A stretch of DNA of 64,000 nucleotides from Bacteroidia bacterium (GCA_016218155.1 JACREQ010000100.1:1-64000), one strand, 5' to 3'. Positions 8,647-17,406 are shown, numbered from the stretch's first letter. Notes: generated by a model from the sequence alone, not told the origin. Made by a program: numbers and translations.

Positions 8647-9705
8647 TTATAATTTCTTTTTTCCATATAACTTCCACCAATATTGAAAAGGGACATGAGA
8701 TTTTAAAGCTATTTTCAGTTGCCATTTTTTAGGCAAATGAATTACCTGTTTTCTCTCCCATTCTATAAAATGATATAACATTAATCCAGGTATTGTTGTA
8801 ATAAATGACCACAATCCATGTTTTTCATATTGTTTTTCATAGCCATACTTCGTTAACCACTCTCCTGCAACTCGCTCAGCCTTTCTGATTTTTGACGGTT
8901 TTAACCTTGCTTTATACTGACCAACCTTTTTATTATTTACTTTTTCACAAACACTAAGATGATATTTTTCTTTATAATTATCATTAACAAAAGCAACTTT
9001 GGTTATATCATCTTTCTTATCAAGATAGTTAAGCATTTCAGGGGCAAACGGGATATTTAAAAAAATACATATTTCTTTTAGATATTTTTCCGGGTCCACT
9101 ACCAGGTCTTCGTATCTGAGAGTATATATTTTATCTGGAAATACTTTGGAATATGCATCAAGAGTTCTTACAGAGTTCAGCCATCTTCTTGTGTTATATG
9201 TTATAGATGGAGAAACAAAGTGAGTATTAAATAATGAAATATGAGTATCACGCGGGTCTCTTACAAGATGAATAAATTTTGAATCTTTAATAATTGGAAA
9301 TATTCCTGCAAACATCTGTGAATACAATGGATTTTTATCGCCACAAATTAAAAGCTTTTCTTTGTTATAAACCGAATTGTAATTTTTTGCAATTATTTTA
9401 CAAATCATACTATAATTAAGTATAGACAGATTTTCATTCAATTCTTTTTCTATCTGAACATTGTTAAACTTGTCAAAAGTAAACATCCATGTTTTATAAA
9501 AATCCTGCATGAAATTTACAACCAGATCCTTATTCCACTGTTTTATTTTACCATAGTGTACGAATAGCTGTCCTATATTTAAACACTCCGAAGGAATCTG
9601 CACATTTGGATGAGCATCAAAAAAAAGCTGCAATAAAGTAGTCCCTGAACGAGGTCGCCCAATGATAAAAAAGAAAGGAAGGTTATTAATTTCTTCTGAT
9701 TCCAA
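8647..9705 (-). CDS. Sulfotransferase, copy 2
   Basis: 352 residues, close paralogue of the adjacent downstream gene along its whole length. It has the same FIIGRPRSGTTLLQL loop (residues 14-28), the VRDPRDTHISLF 3'-phosphate motif near residue 150 and a similar basic C-terminal tail. Its start codon lies inside the 3' end of the flippase gene (20-base overlap), which indicates translational coupling. The two copies have diverged in the middle third, where acceptor-binding residues usually lie, so they may sulfate different positions. This is inferred from sequence only. Confidence 0.88.
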   Translation of the reverse strand: MESEEINNLPFFFIIGRPRSGTTLLQLFFDAHPNVQIPSECLNIGQLFVHYGKIKQWNKDLVVNFMQDFYKTWMFTFDKFNNVQIEKELNENLSILNYSMICKIIAKNYNSVYNKEKLLICGDKNPLYSQMFAGIFPIIKDSKFIHLVRDPRDTHISLFNTHFVSPSITYNTRRWLNSVRTLDAYSKVFPDKIYTLRYEDLVVDPEKYLKEICIFLNIPFAPEMLNYLDKKDDITKVAFVNDNYKEKYHLSVCEKVNNKKVGQYKARLKPSKIRKAERVAGEWLTKYGYEKQYEKHGLWSFITTIPGLMLYHFIEWERKQVIHLPKKWQLKIALKSHVPFQYWWKLYGKKKL

Positions 9706-10981
9706 TTTTTGCTATTTTTTTTAAGATAAGAAAATCATGTAAGCGAAAATAAAAAATCTTAATCAAAGATATTTTCATTTTATAAGAAAATACAATTATT
9801 GTTGCAATACCACCCAAAGTATAACTGATATTAGTCGCCCAGGCGGCACCAATACTACCATAAACAGGTATCAGATAAATATTACAAATAATATTTATTA
9901 TAAGCGTAGGAACTAAAATTTTTATAATAATGCCAGGTTTCCATAATACATATAAAAAACTTCTTAACGTTCTGAAAATAATAAAGAAAAAAATTCCGGG
10001 AAGGATGTTTCTTAAAATAACTACACTTTCCTGATACTTATTTCCAAAAATAAATGTCACAAGATAAGGTGCCAGAATATACATTATTGCAATTGTTATT
10101 ATTCCGAAGATTAGTGACCATCTTATTAGACTTAATATTTCATTTAATAAAATAATGGGACTTGAATCTTCAGATATCTTTTTCTTAACAATAAAACCAA
10201 TAGCATCTGGAATTATCCATAAAAACATTGTAAATGCAGTTCCCAAAGCATAAATTCCAACATCATAATTAGAAGTATATTTATATAGCAAAATAATGTC
10301 AAATCTGTAATTAAGTTGCATAATAAAGAAAGCCAGTGCAGATATTAACCCTATTGATGATAGCTCTTTAATTATTACTTTATTGTATTTGAATCTAATG
10401 TTAAATAATCTAACTAAGAGTATAAAACAAAACAATGCAAATATTAAACTTAAAAAGAAATAAGTTATAATGGCACCTGCAATGGTTAATTTACCTGAAA
10501 AAACCAATATAAAGATGATTATTACACTAAATAAATCAGGTAGTAATCTAAATAAAATTGAAAAATTAAATTTTGTTTTACCAAAAAAAACAGAAATAGA
10601 ATAAACAAGAAAAAGCCGAAGTGGAATTGTTACTAAAATAAAGAACTGTGAAAGAGGAGTCATGTCGGCATGTTGCATTATAGCAAAATTAATCATACAA
10701 ATACCAATAGCCATGATACTACTGAATATCCATAAAAAGAAAAGCGATGAAACAATTTCATTATCGGAATAAAAACCTTTTACCAGATGGGCAATTACAG
10801 TTTTTCGAGAACCCATCATGGTTAATCTAATTAACATACTTGGTATTAAGTATATTGAAATAAATAATCCTATCTGAGCAGGACCTAAGAATCTAATAAG
10901 TATTACAGATGATATTGCTAATAATAATACTGTAAAAACACTACTTATTAATATAATTCTATTTGAAATTTTTTTCTGCAT
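9686..10981 (-). CDS. Wzx-like polysaccharide flippase (MOP superfamily)
   Basis: A 431-residue hydrophobic protein with about 12 predicted membrane segments, starting IILISSVFTVLLLAISSVIL. Polytopic proteins of this size and pattern next to glycosyltransferases are oligosaccharide flippases that move undecaprenyl-linked repeat units across the inner membrane. The stretch GAAWATNISYTLGGIATIIV near residue 380 is typical of this group. It lies between sulfotransferase genes and overlaps the downstream one by 20 bases, so sulfation and export are encoded together. The exact substrate is unknown. Confidence 0.85.
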   Translation of the reverse strand: MQKKISNRIILISSVFTVLLLAISSVILIRFLGPAQIGLFISIYLIPSMLIRLTMMGSRKTVIAHLVKGFYSDNEIVSSLFFLWIFSSIMAIGICMINFAIMQHADMTPLSQFFILVTIPLRLFLVYSISVFFGKTKFNFSILFRLLPDLFSVIIIFILVFSGKLTIAGAIITYFFLSLIFALFCFILLVRLFNIRFKYNKVIIKELSSIGLISALAFFIMQLNYRFDIILLYKYTSNYDVGIYALGTAFTMFLWIIPDAIGFIVKKKISEDSSPIILLNEILSLIRWSLIFGIITIAIMYILAPYLVTFIFGNKYQESVVILRNILPGIFFFIIFRTLRSFLYVLWKPGIIIKILVPTLIINIICNIYLIPVYGSIGAAWATNISYTLGGIATIIVFSYKMKISLIKIFYFRLHDFLILKKIAKIGIRRN

Positions 10982-10983
10982 TT

Positions 10984-12033
10984 CTAATATCTAAAAGTAT
11001 GATTCCATATTTTTCCGAGAAATGCCCCTGCAGAAAATTTTAAGTAAAGTTTTGTTGGTAAAAATTTAATAAGCCACGAAGATAATAACACAGAATAATA
11101 AATGAACAAACCCGGAATTAAAACCCATAAATAATTTAACACACTAATTTTAGAAGTTTTAAAATATCCTGATTCTATTGCATATTTATCGGTTATTTTT
11201 TCAATAACTGCGACTTCACTTTCTTTTAGTTTACCACGCCATGAACTTATTTTATCGGATGATACAGGCTGATTTAAACTTTTATGAATACCATGCATTT
11301 CGATTTCAGTAAAAACAGAGAGTGACCCATTACTATTAAAGCTTAGCATATTTGTTTCAAACTCGATTGATAGAAATTTACAGATTTTTTTTAATTCAAA
11401 TTCTGTATTTGTTACTAAATTCTCATAGCTAAGAAAGTGGCAATTTGATGAATTCTTTTTTGAAATTTTTAAAAAAATTTTATAGGCTCTCACCCATCTT
11501 TTAGCAGAAACTACAACATTGGGTATTTCTATACCGGCATTTTTTTGAGAAAAAAACTGATCACGATAATCACGCTGAATGAATATGTATTTACATTCAT
11601 TCTTAAACAACTTATATAACTCATCAAAATAAATAGAATATGAAGGGTTTTTATCACCTAAAAAATTAATATTACTTTTTGATTTTTTAGAATTAAACAG
11701 TACTATTTTACAAATAGTAATATAGTCAATTTCCGGGGCATATACTGCAATATCGGCCCTAAGCTTAGTTTCATCGATTCCCAATCCTGTAAATTGCCAG
11801 CAAAGTTTTAAGTCATTCAAAAAACTATTTACTGTTTTTATATCCCAGAAATTTATTCTGTTATATTTTTTTGCAAGCTGTAAAATGAATGTGCATTCTT
11901 TTGGAACTGATATTTCTGAATGAGAATCAAGCATTGATCTTAAAAGAGTTGTTCCCGATCTCGATCTGCCAATAATAAAAAAAAGTTGAAGCTTTTTTAT
12001 GCCTTCATGTGTAAAATGGGAATCTTCCGACAT
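10984..12033 (-). CDS. Sulfotransferase, copy 3 (diverged)
   Basis: 349 residues. The PAPS loop FFIIGRSRSGTTLLRSML is intact at the N-terminus, while the 3'-phosphate region reads IQRDYRDQFFSQ instead of RDPRD, and the middle is clearly different from the tandem pair. It keeps the WRGKL segment before the C-terminus, where copy 1 has WRTRL, and a hydrophobic C-terminal part (YLWVLIPGLFIYYSVLLSSW) that may be membrane-associated. It is the first gene of the minus-strand operon and ends two bases before the flippase start. It probably acts on a different position of the same molecule. Confidence 0.83.
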   Translation of the reverse strand: MSEDSHFTHEGIKKLQLFFIIGRSRSGTTLLRSMLDSHSEISVPKECTFILQLAKKYNRINFWDIKTVNSFLNDLKLCWQFTGLGIDETKLRADIAVYAPEIDYITICKIVLFNSKKSKSNINFLGDKNPSYSIYFDELYKLFKNECKYIFIQRDYRDQFFSQKNAGIEIPNVVVSAKRWVRAYKIFLKISKKNSSNCHFLSYENLVTNTEFELKKICKFLSIEFETNMLSFNSNGSLSVFTEIEMHGIHKSLNQPVSSDKISSWRGKLKESEVAVIEKITDKYAIESGYFKTSKISVLNYLWVLIPGLFIYYSVLLSSWLIKFLPTKLYLKFSAGAFLGKIWNHTFRY

Positions 12034-12102
12034 TTTTTACTCAATTCAATTTATGATAAAAGTAAGATTTTATTTTAAAATTAACTAAAATAACGGCTTT
12101 TA

Positions 12103-12116
12103 GAGGGCTGGCCCTC
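12103..12116. repeat. GC-rich palindrome between the glycan locus and the T9SS cargo gene
   Basis: GAGGGC-TG-GCCCTC, a perfect 6-2-6 inverted repeat. It stands out as almost pure G+C in very AT-rich flanks. It lies 70 bases upstream of the start of the minus-strand sulfotransferase operon and 155 bases upstream of the plus-strand secreted protein. It could be an operator for the minus operon or a locus-boundary repeat; nothing in the window decides this. Confidence 0.45.
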
Positions 12117-12212
12117 CGGGATAAAACAGCATGCTATAAGTCTAGTTTTTAATTTCATAACCACTGTTTTAATTAATGCAAAAATAATTAACTAAAATAA
12201 TTAGATTTTCTG

Positions 12213-12242
12213 TTTGCTATTTTAGTTTCTTTATTATATTTG
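12213..12242 (+). promoter_or_regulatory. Candidate Bacteroidota promoter (TTTG - 18 bp - TATATTTG)
   Basis: A -33-like TTTG at 12213-12216 and a perfect TAnnTTTG -7 element at 12235-12242 are separated by 18 bases. The downstream gene starts 28 bases later. Spacing and sequence match the known consensus for this phylum. Confidence 0.55.
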
Positions 12243-12270
12243 CAATGTGAATACTAATAAACTATAAAAT

Positions 12271-13134
12271 ATGAAGAAAATTTTTACCATTTTAAGTTTT
12301 TCTTTCCTGATTTGTATGTTTTCATATAATTCAATGGCGCAAACAATTCCCAATAGTGGATTTGAAAATTGGACAAATGTGAATGCAGCTAATGGATGGA
12401 AAAGTAATAACACTTCCATGGTGTTCTTTTTACGCCAATCAACAAGTTCACATAGTGGAACTTATGCAGCTGAAATCTCTTCTAAAGCAAACGGATCTGC
12501 AGGAAATCTTTCAGGCATTTTAACTTTAGGAACAATTAATGCTGCAACCCAAACAGTAAGTGGTGGTTTCCCTATTTCCAGCAAACCAACAGATTTGCAC
12601 GGATTTTATAAATATACAGCAGGAAATGGAGCAGATCAAATGACTATTAATGTTATAATGACAAAATGGTCCGGCACTACAAGGCTTACTCTTGCTAATG
12701 CTACATTTACAAGCGTTGCAGGTCAAACAGTTTCTGCATATACACAGTTTACAATTCCTCTAACTTATAATCCAACAACAATTACTCCCGACACATTTAA
12801 TATTATTGTTAAATCATCTAAAACAACTGCTGTAGTTGGTACAATAGCCTGGGTTGACGATCTTGCATTTACAACAGCTACAGGTATAGAAGAAACTTCT
12901 ACATTTAAACCTTCAATGTGGCCAAATCCTGCAAAAGAAAATGTTAACTTTAATCTTGATGGAGAACAATATAATATTAGCGTAAGTAATATTATTGGTC
13001 AGACTGTTACAACAGTAACAACTAACGACAAATTATTTAATCTGAATACAATGGATTTACCAAACGGTATTTACAATGTTAATTTAGAAAGTAAAACAAA
13101 TAGTTATTCATTAAAATTAATTATCAGCAAATAA
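12271..13134 (+). CDS. Secreted T9SS type A cargo protein with PCMD-like domain
   Basis: 287 residues. An N-terminal signal peptide (MKKIFTILSFSFLICMFSYN, cleavage after SMAQ) is followed by IPNSGFENWTNV, the usual opening of the putative carbohydrate-metabolism (PCMD) beta-sandwich domain. The last ~75 residues (from about 212, PSMWPNPAKENVNF to YSLKLIISK) are a type A T9SS sorting domain, which directs export across the outer membrane and attachment or release at the surface. Function may be glycan binding. The gene is monocistronic, with its own promoter and a strong terminator. Confidence 0.85.
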   Translation: MKKIFTILSFSFLICMFSYNSMAQTIPNSGFENWTNVNAANGWKSNNTSMVFFLRQSTSSHSGTYAAEISSKANGSAGNLSGILTLGTINAATQTVSGGFPISSKPTDLHGFYKYTAGNGADQMTINVIMTKWSGTTRLTLANATFTSVAGQTVSAYTQFTIPLTYNPTTITPDTFNIIVKSSKTTAVVGTIAWVDDLAFTTATGIEETSTFKPSMWPNPAKENVNFNLDGEQYNISVSNIIGQTVTTVTTNDKLFNLNTMDLPNGIYNVNLESKTNSYSLKLIISK

Positions 13135-13153
13135 TTAATTAATTAAATTAATT

Positions 13154-13184
13154 AAAAGGTTGTCTCAAAAGGACAACCTTTTTT
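13154..13184 (+). terminator. Rho-independent terminator
   Basis: A perfect 11-bp stem (13154-13164 with 13172-13182) with a seven-base loop, followed by a T-run, directly after the T9SS cargo gene. The stem begins with AAAA, so it could also end transcription of the convergent minus-strand gene. Confidence 0.85.
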
Positions 13185-13185
13185 A

Positions 13186-13734
13186 TTATTTAGAATTTTT
13201 ATCCACCATTTTTCTCGTTGTTGCAAAACTACCTTTAGTCATGCCCGACATTATTAACATTACCTGTTTTACTTCTTCTTCTGTCATATTGTTATCATTA
13301 CCTGAACAACTGTTTGTAGTAGTTGTTAAACCATGCTTACAAATAAAAGCCAGCATTAATTTCATTTTCTCCTTTTCATATAAAGGATAGTAATAAAGAA
13401 ATTTTTCAACCACCTCAATATAATCTGAGCTTTTTAATTTAACATAAACCTTATTTTTTCCCGAATCAAAATTTACCTGAGCATCTGGATTTATTGACCA
13501 TATACATTGAGAAAGTATTGTTAAATTATCACGTGAAGAATAACTAAACTCTCTTTCTTTTAAATCGGTATTTACTAAATCAGGTATTGTTAAATTATAT
13601 TTATGCAATAGTTTTTGAAGTAAACCTAAAGCAGTTTGCCTTTCATTTTCTTCGCCTCTTTCGGCAAGAACAGCAAGCTTTTTAAGAGTTTCTCTTATTT
13701 TATCTAAATCAGGAGTTGATGTTTCTGTACTCAT
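13186..13734 (-). CDS. DUF2786-domain protein
   Basis: 182 residues. The segment LAERGEENERQTALGLLQKLLHKY (shown in part: NERQTALGLLQKLL) with a following NLTIPDL matches the helical DUF2786 domain, in which ageing or metabolic 'LLxLA' and 'AxxLLxKY' patterns recur. The remaining part (DAQVNFDSGKNKVYVKL, LMLAFICKHGL) has the look of a compact alpha/beta region with no recognised catalytic motif. No signal peptide, so cytoplasmic. It ends in the terminator of the convergent gene. Molecular function is not known. Confidence 0.6.
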   Translation of the reverse strand: MSTETSTPDLDKIRETLKKLAVLAERGEENERQTALGLLQKLLHKYNLTIPDLVNTDLKEREFSYSSRDNLTILSQCIWSINPDAQVNFDSGKNKVYVKLKSSDYIEVVEKFLYYYPLYEKEKMKLMLAFICKHGLTTTTNSCSGNDNNMTEEEVKQVMLIMSGMTKGSFATTRKMVDKNSK

Positions 13735-13850
13735 TTTAGAATATTTTAATCAAAGATAAAAAATTAGCTTAATAAGTTATTTCTCATACTTTCAAATTAA
13801 TTAAAGAATCATAAATATTTTTTATATTGCATTACACAAATAAATAAAAT

Positions 13851-14759
13851 ATGAAAAATACTTTTCTAATTTTAATGGCAATTGCACTATTATTCTCTTG
13901 CAAATCTAATGGTGACAAAAATGTAGCACTTGGTAAAGAAAAATATAATAAAGGCGATTTTCAGGGTGCAATTAATGAATACAATATAGCTATTAAAGAC
14001 AATCCTGAAAACGTTGATGCATATTACGAAAGAGGTCTGGCTAAAGATGATATTGGCGACTATAAAGGAGCCATTGATGATTATTCAAAAGCAATTGAAT
14101 TAGACCCCAAACTTTTTGAAGCATATAATAATCGTGGCTTTGCTAAAAATTCACTTAAAGATTACGAGGGTGCAATAGATGATTATAACAAAGCTCTTGA
14201 GTTAAATCCAAAATTTGCCGTAGCATATAACAATCGTGGGTTAGCAAAAAATAATATGAATGACACTCTTGGGGCCATAAATGACTACACAAAGGCAATT
14301 GAGATTGACCCTGGTTATGCACTTGCATATTATAATCGAGGTAGTGTAAAAGACGATTTTGGTGATATCGAAGGAGCTATTAAAGATTATAACAAATCAA
14401 TTGAACTAGATCCAAACAATGCTGAAACATACAACAATCGTGGGTTTGCAAAAAATGAGCTTGAAGATTATATGGGTGCAATAGATGATTATAATATTGC
14501 AATAAAACTAAAACCAAATTCTTACCAAGCATATAATAATAGAGGATTAGCATTTGATTATCTTGAAGATTATGAAAGTGCTATTGATGATTATAACAAA
14601 TCACTTGAAATAAAACCTGATTATGCTATTGCATTTGCAAACAGGGGAAATGCAAAATATTATATGGAAGACAGAGATGGAGCATGCGCCGATTGGGCAA
14701 AAGCCAGTGAATTAGGCTATACAGACGTTGATGAATACATACAAAAATATTGCAAATAA
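13851..14759 (+). CDS. TPR-repeat lipoprotein
   Basis: 302 residues. The N-terminus MKNTFLILMAIALLFSC is a lipoprotein signal with lipobox LFSC (Cys17). The rest is about eight tandem 34-residue TPR units with the recurrent AYNNRGxAK-x-GAIxDYNKAIELxP pattern. The units are very alike, suggesting recent internal duplication. It would be a membrane-anchored periplasmic or surface scaffold for protein interactions. A related shorter TPR gene starts 25 bases downstream and ends in the same YCK tripeptide, pointing to gene duplication. Confidence 0.85.
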   Translation: MKNTFLILMAIALLFSCKSNGDKNVALGKEKYNKGDFQGAINEYNIAIKDNPENVDAYYERGLAKDDIGDYKGAIDDYSKAIELDPKLFEAYNNRGFAKNSLKDYEGAIDDYNKALELNPKFAVAYNNRGLAKNNMNDTLGAINDYTKAIEIDPGYALAYYNRGSVKDDFGDIEGAIKDYNKSIELDPNNAETYNNRGFAKNELEDYMGAIDDYNIAIKLKPNSYQAYNNRGLAFDYLEDYESAIDDYNKSLEIKPDYAIAFANRGNAKYYMEDRDGACADWAKASELGYTDVDEYIQKYCK

Positions 14760-14784
14760 CAACTTATTTATACATTTACTATTT

Positions 14785-15279
14785 ATGAAATATTTTTATT
14801 TTGTTATAATTATAATCATGACATTTATAAATTGTTACAGTCAAACATCAAAAGAGTATTTAAAAAATGCCAAAGCAAAAGAAGCATTGCAGGATTATAA
14901 AGGTGCAATAATTGAGTATAATAAAGCAATAAAATTAAACCCTAAAGACACATTAGCCTACTACAAAAGAGGACTTGCTAAACTTAGTTTAAAAGATAAC
15001 AAATCTGCCATTGAGGATTTATCAAAAGTAATTGAGTTAAACCCAAAACATTCTATGGCATATTACTACAGAGGAGTTTTAAAATCTAATACAAAAGATT
15101 TTACTGGAGCAATTCTGGATTTTGATAAATCAATAGAAATTAACCCCTCATCGGCAATGGACTATTATTGCAGAGGAGCTTCAAAAATTGCTTTAGGAAA
15201 AAACGGTTGTTCTGATTTAAAAAAAGCAGCAGTATTAGGTTATGAAGATAAAGCACTAATTAAAAAGTATTGTAAGTGA
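14785..15279 (+). CDS. Short secreted TPR protein
   Basis: 164 residues from the Met at 14785. An upstream in-frame Met at 14728 would overlap the previous gene and precede the hydrophobic signal sequence, so I rejected it. The N-terminus MKYFYFVIIIIMTFINCYSQ is a signal peptide, with Cys17 possibly lipidated. About three TPR units follow (ALQDYKGAIIEYNKAIKLNP and so on), then GCSDLKKAAVLGYEDKALIKKYC, which matches the C-terminus of the upstream TPR lipoprotein. The pair is probably co-transcribed and duplicated. Function is unknown beyond protein binding. Confidence 0.8.
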   Translation: MKYFYFVIIIIMTFINCYSQTSKEYLKNAKAKEALQDYKGAIIEYNKAIKLNPKDTLAYYKRGLAKLSLKDNKSAIEDLSKVIELNPKHSMAYYYRGVLKSNTKDFTGAILDFDKSIEINPSSAMDYYCRGASKIALGKNGCSDLKKAAVLGYEDKALIKKYCK

Positions 15280-15307
15280 CAATTATTATATGCATTACTT
15301 TTATTCA

Positions 15308-15343
15308 ATAAAAAAAGAGACAAGCTTTTCAACTTATCTCTTT
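15308..15343 (-). terminator. Terminator of the tRNA-Met gene
   Basis: An 11-bp stem with one mismatch (15314-15324 with 15333-15343) and an A-run at 15308-15313 that is a T-run on the minus strand. It begins two bases past the encoded CCA of the tRNA. Confidence 0.6.
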
Positions 15344-15344
15344 C

Positions 15345-15419
<75 letters not shown>

Positions 15420-15528
15420 ATGTGGGTGCAAAAGTAGTTTTAATAATTTACAAAATCAAACAAAATTTTTATTTTTATTTAATCAGCTAATATAATGCTC
15501 TTTAATTTACTTAATGAATTAAATCTTC

Positions 15529-15552
15529 TAGCGGGGACTGGGTTCGAACCAA
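15529..15552 (-). repeat. 24-bp duplicate of the tRNA-fMet 3' end
   Basis: This stretch repeats, in the same orientation, the acceptor 3' strand, T-loop arm and adjacent bases of tRNA-fMet (identical to 15348-15371). The match stops abruptly on both sides; there is no CCA, anticodon or D arm. It lies on the 5' side of the tRNA, 157 bases away. A tandem tRNA remnant or a recombination scar is more likely than a standard integration att site, because integration at a tRNA 3' end leaves the fragment on the 3' side. Confidence 0.75.
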
Positions 15553-15590
15553 ATTAATAAAAACTAACAGATATTAATAACCAGTTAGGT

Positions 15591-16124
15591 TTAACTGTTT
15601 TTTATTTTATTAAACAAATCCCATATAACTATTCCTGCAGTTACCGACACATTAAATGAATGCTTTGTTCCAAACTGCGGAATTTCGACACAATTATCTG
15701 ATTTATCTATTACTTCCTGCTGAACACCATCAACTTCGTTTCCAAAAATCAAAGCATACTTTTTATTTTTCTCTGGTTTAAAATCTACCAATGACAAACT
15801 TTTACTAACCTGTTCAATCGAAATAATTAAAAATCCTTCTTCTTTTAGTTTTTCAATTGCATGTATTGTATTTTCGAAATACTGCCAATTAACAGATTCT
15901 GTTGCACCCAATGCAGTTTTTTGAATTTCTCGGCTTGGAGGCTGTGCGGTTATTCCGCATAAATAAATTTTTTCTATCCTAAACGCATCAGCAGTGCGAA
16001 ATATAGAACCTACATTATGCTGACTTCTTATATTATCAAGTACCACTACAATAGATGTCTTTAAAGAATTTTTATATTCTTCAACAGATATTCGTCCAAG
16101 CTCGTCTAATGAAAGTTTTTTCAT
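15591..16124 (-). CDS. TrmH/SpoU-family RNA 2'-O-methyltransferase
   Basis: 177 residues, a single SPOUT domain. The three family motifs are present: NIRSQHNVGSIFRTADAF near residues 32-49 (with the conserved Asn/Arg), ALIFGNEVDGVQ near 125 and IPQFGTKHSFNVSVTAG near 148, which form the trefoil knot that binds SAM. The enzyme methylates a ribose in tRNA or rRNA; the target cannot be assigned from the sequence. It lacks the extra N-terminal substrate-binding domain of larger RlmB-type members. It is transcribed divergently from sucC. Confidence 0.85.
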   Translation of the reverse strand: MKKLSLDELGRISVEEYKNSLKTSIVVVLDNIRSQHNVGSIFRTADAFRIEKIYLCGITAQPPSREIQKTALGATESVNWQYFENTIHAIEKLKEEGFLIISIEQVSKSLSLVDFKPEKNKKYALIFGNEVDGVQQEVIDKSDNCVEIPQFGTKHSFNVSVTAGIVIWDLFNKIKNS

Positions 16125-16140
16125 TTTTTATTAATATTTG

Positions 16141-16148
16141 CAAAAGTA
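16141..16148 (-). promoter_or_regulatory. -7 element (TACTTTTG) of the RNA methyltransferase gene
   Basis: A match to TAnnTTTG on the minus strand, 17 bases upstream of the start codon. Together with the element at 16174 it makes a compact divergent promoter region of 75 bases. Confidence 0.5.
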
Positions 16149-16173
16149 ATATATGATTTTATTGAAAAAAATC

Positions 16174-16181
16174 TAATTTTG
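16174..16181 (+). promoter_or_regulatory. -7 element (TAATTTTG) of sucC
   Basis: A match to the phylum -7 consensus ending 19 bases before the sucC ATG at 16200. The longer in-frame reading from 16179 would start inside this element, which supports the downstream start. Confidence 0.5.
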
Positions 16182-16199
16182 CTATCAAATAAATTTATC

Positions 16200-17387
16200 A
16201 TGAATTTACACGAATATCAAGGAAAAAGCATTTTAAAAAGATACGGAGTATCTGTACCCGAAGGTGGTGTAGCACATAATGTTGAAGCCGCTTTGGATTT
16301 GGCGAAAGCAATCAAAGAAAAAACAGGAACAGATACCTGGGCAGTTAAAGCACAAATACACGCTGGTGGAAGAGGAAAAGGCGGTGGAGTAAAAATTGCA
16401 AAAAATATTGATCAGGTTCAGGATCATGCAAAAGCAATTTTAGGAATGACTTTAGTAACTCCTCAAACTGGTGCTGCTGGTAAATTTGTACATAAAATTC
16501 TTGTCGAACAAGGTATTTATTATCCAGGCGAAAGCCCCGTTAAAGAATTTTATATGAGCGTGTTACTAAACAGATCAACAAGTCGAAATATTATTATGTA
16601 TTCTACCGAAGGTGGAATGAATATAGAAGAGGTTGCTGAAAAAACACCACATCTTATTTTTAAAGAAGAAATTGATTCATTAACAGGCGTTGCCGATTTT
16701 CAGGCTCGTAGAATTGCTTTTAACCTAGGTCTATCAGGTAAGGCATTTAAAGAAATGTTAAAATTTGTTCCTGCTTTATACAATGCTTTCGAAAAAGCCG
16801 ATGCATCACTTTTCGAAATTAATCCAGTAATTAAAACATCCGACGATTTAATTTTTGCTGCTGATGCAAAAGTAACAATAGATGATAATGCATTATTCCG
16901 TCACCCTGATTTTGAGGAAATGCGCGACTTAAGTGAAGAAAACCCTGATGAAACAGAAGCTGGTCATTATAATTTAAACTTTGTTAAACTAGATGGAAAC
17001 GTTGGCTGTATGGTTAACGGTGCAGGTTTAGCAATGGCAACAATGGATATTATTAAGCTTTCAGGTGGCGATCCTGCTAACTTCCTTGACGTAGGAGGTG
17101 GAGCAAATGCTCAGACTGTAGAAGCAGGATTCAGAATTATTTTAAAAGATCCGGCAGTAAAAGCAATTCTTATTAATATTTTTGGCGGTATTGTTAGATG
17201 TGACAGAGTTGCAAGTGGTGTAATTGAAGCATATAAATCAATCGGAGAAATTCCAGTACCTGTAATTGTTAGACTTCAAGGAACCAATGCTGTTGAAGCT
17301 AAAAAAATGATAGATGAATCAGGACTTAAAGTATATTCTGCAATAACATTACAAGAGGCTGCAGAAACACTTAAAAGTCTAGTTTAA
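16200..17387 (+). CDS. sucC: Succinyl-CoA synthetase (ADP-forming) beta subunit
   Basis: 395 residues from MNLHEYQGKSILKRYGV, the classic SucC N-terminus. An ATP-grasp domain follows (VKAQIHAGGRGKGGGVKIA) and then the CoA-ligase domain with NGAGLAMATMD and FLDVGGGA, NIFGGIVRCD. SucC and SucD convert succinyl-CoA to succinate with ATP formation in the TCA cycle. The alpha-subunit gene sucD is not next to it in this window; a terminator follows immediately, so it is transcribed alone. An in-frame Met seven codons upstream was rejected because it lies in the promoter. Confidence 0.97.
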   Translation: MNLHEYQGKSILKRYGVSVPEGGVAHNVEAALDLAKAIKEKTGTDTWAVKAQIHAGGRGKGGGVKIAKNIDQVQDHAKAILGMTLVTPQTGAAGKFVHKILVEQGIYYPGESPVKEFYMSVLLNRSTSRNIIMYSTEGGMNIEEVAEKTPHLIFKEEIDSLTGVADFQARRIAFNLGLSGKAFKEMLKFVPALYNAFEKADASLFEINPVIKTSDDLIFAADAKVTIDDNALFRHPDFEEMRDLSEENPDETEAGHYNLNFVKLDGNVGCMVNGAGLAMATMDIIKLSGGDPANFLDVGGGANAQTVEAGFRIILKDPAVKAILINIFGGIVRCDRVASGVIEAYKSIGEIPVPVIVRLQGTNAVEAKKMIDESGLKVYSAITLQEAAETLKSLV

Positions 17388-17406
17388 AATAATTAACACT
17401 AGTTTT

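Noticed and set aside
437-12033. Sulfonolipid (capnine) biosynthesis as the function of the sulfur-related locus
   Set aside because: Capnine synthesis needs a cysteate-type synthase and a serine-palmitoyltransferase-like enzyme; neither is present, while PAPS-type sulfotransferases point to sulfate esters.
13900-14700. Regularly spaced DNA repeats that might suggest a CRISPR array
   Set aside because: The periodicity of about 102 bases comes from encoded 34-residue TPR units, with no constant short repeat and variable spacer; no cas genes are near.
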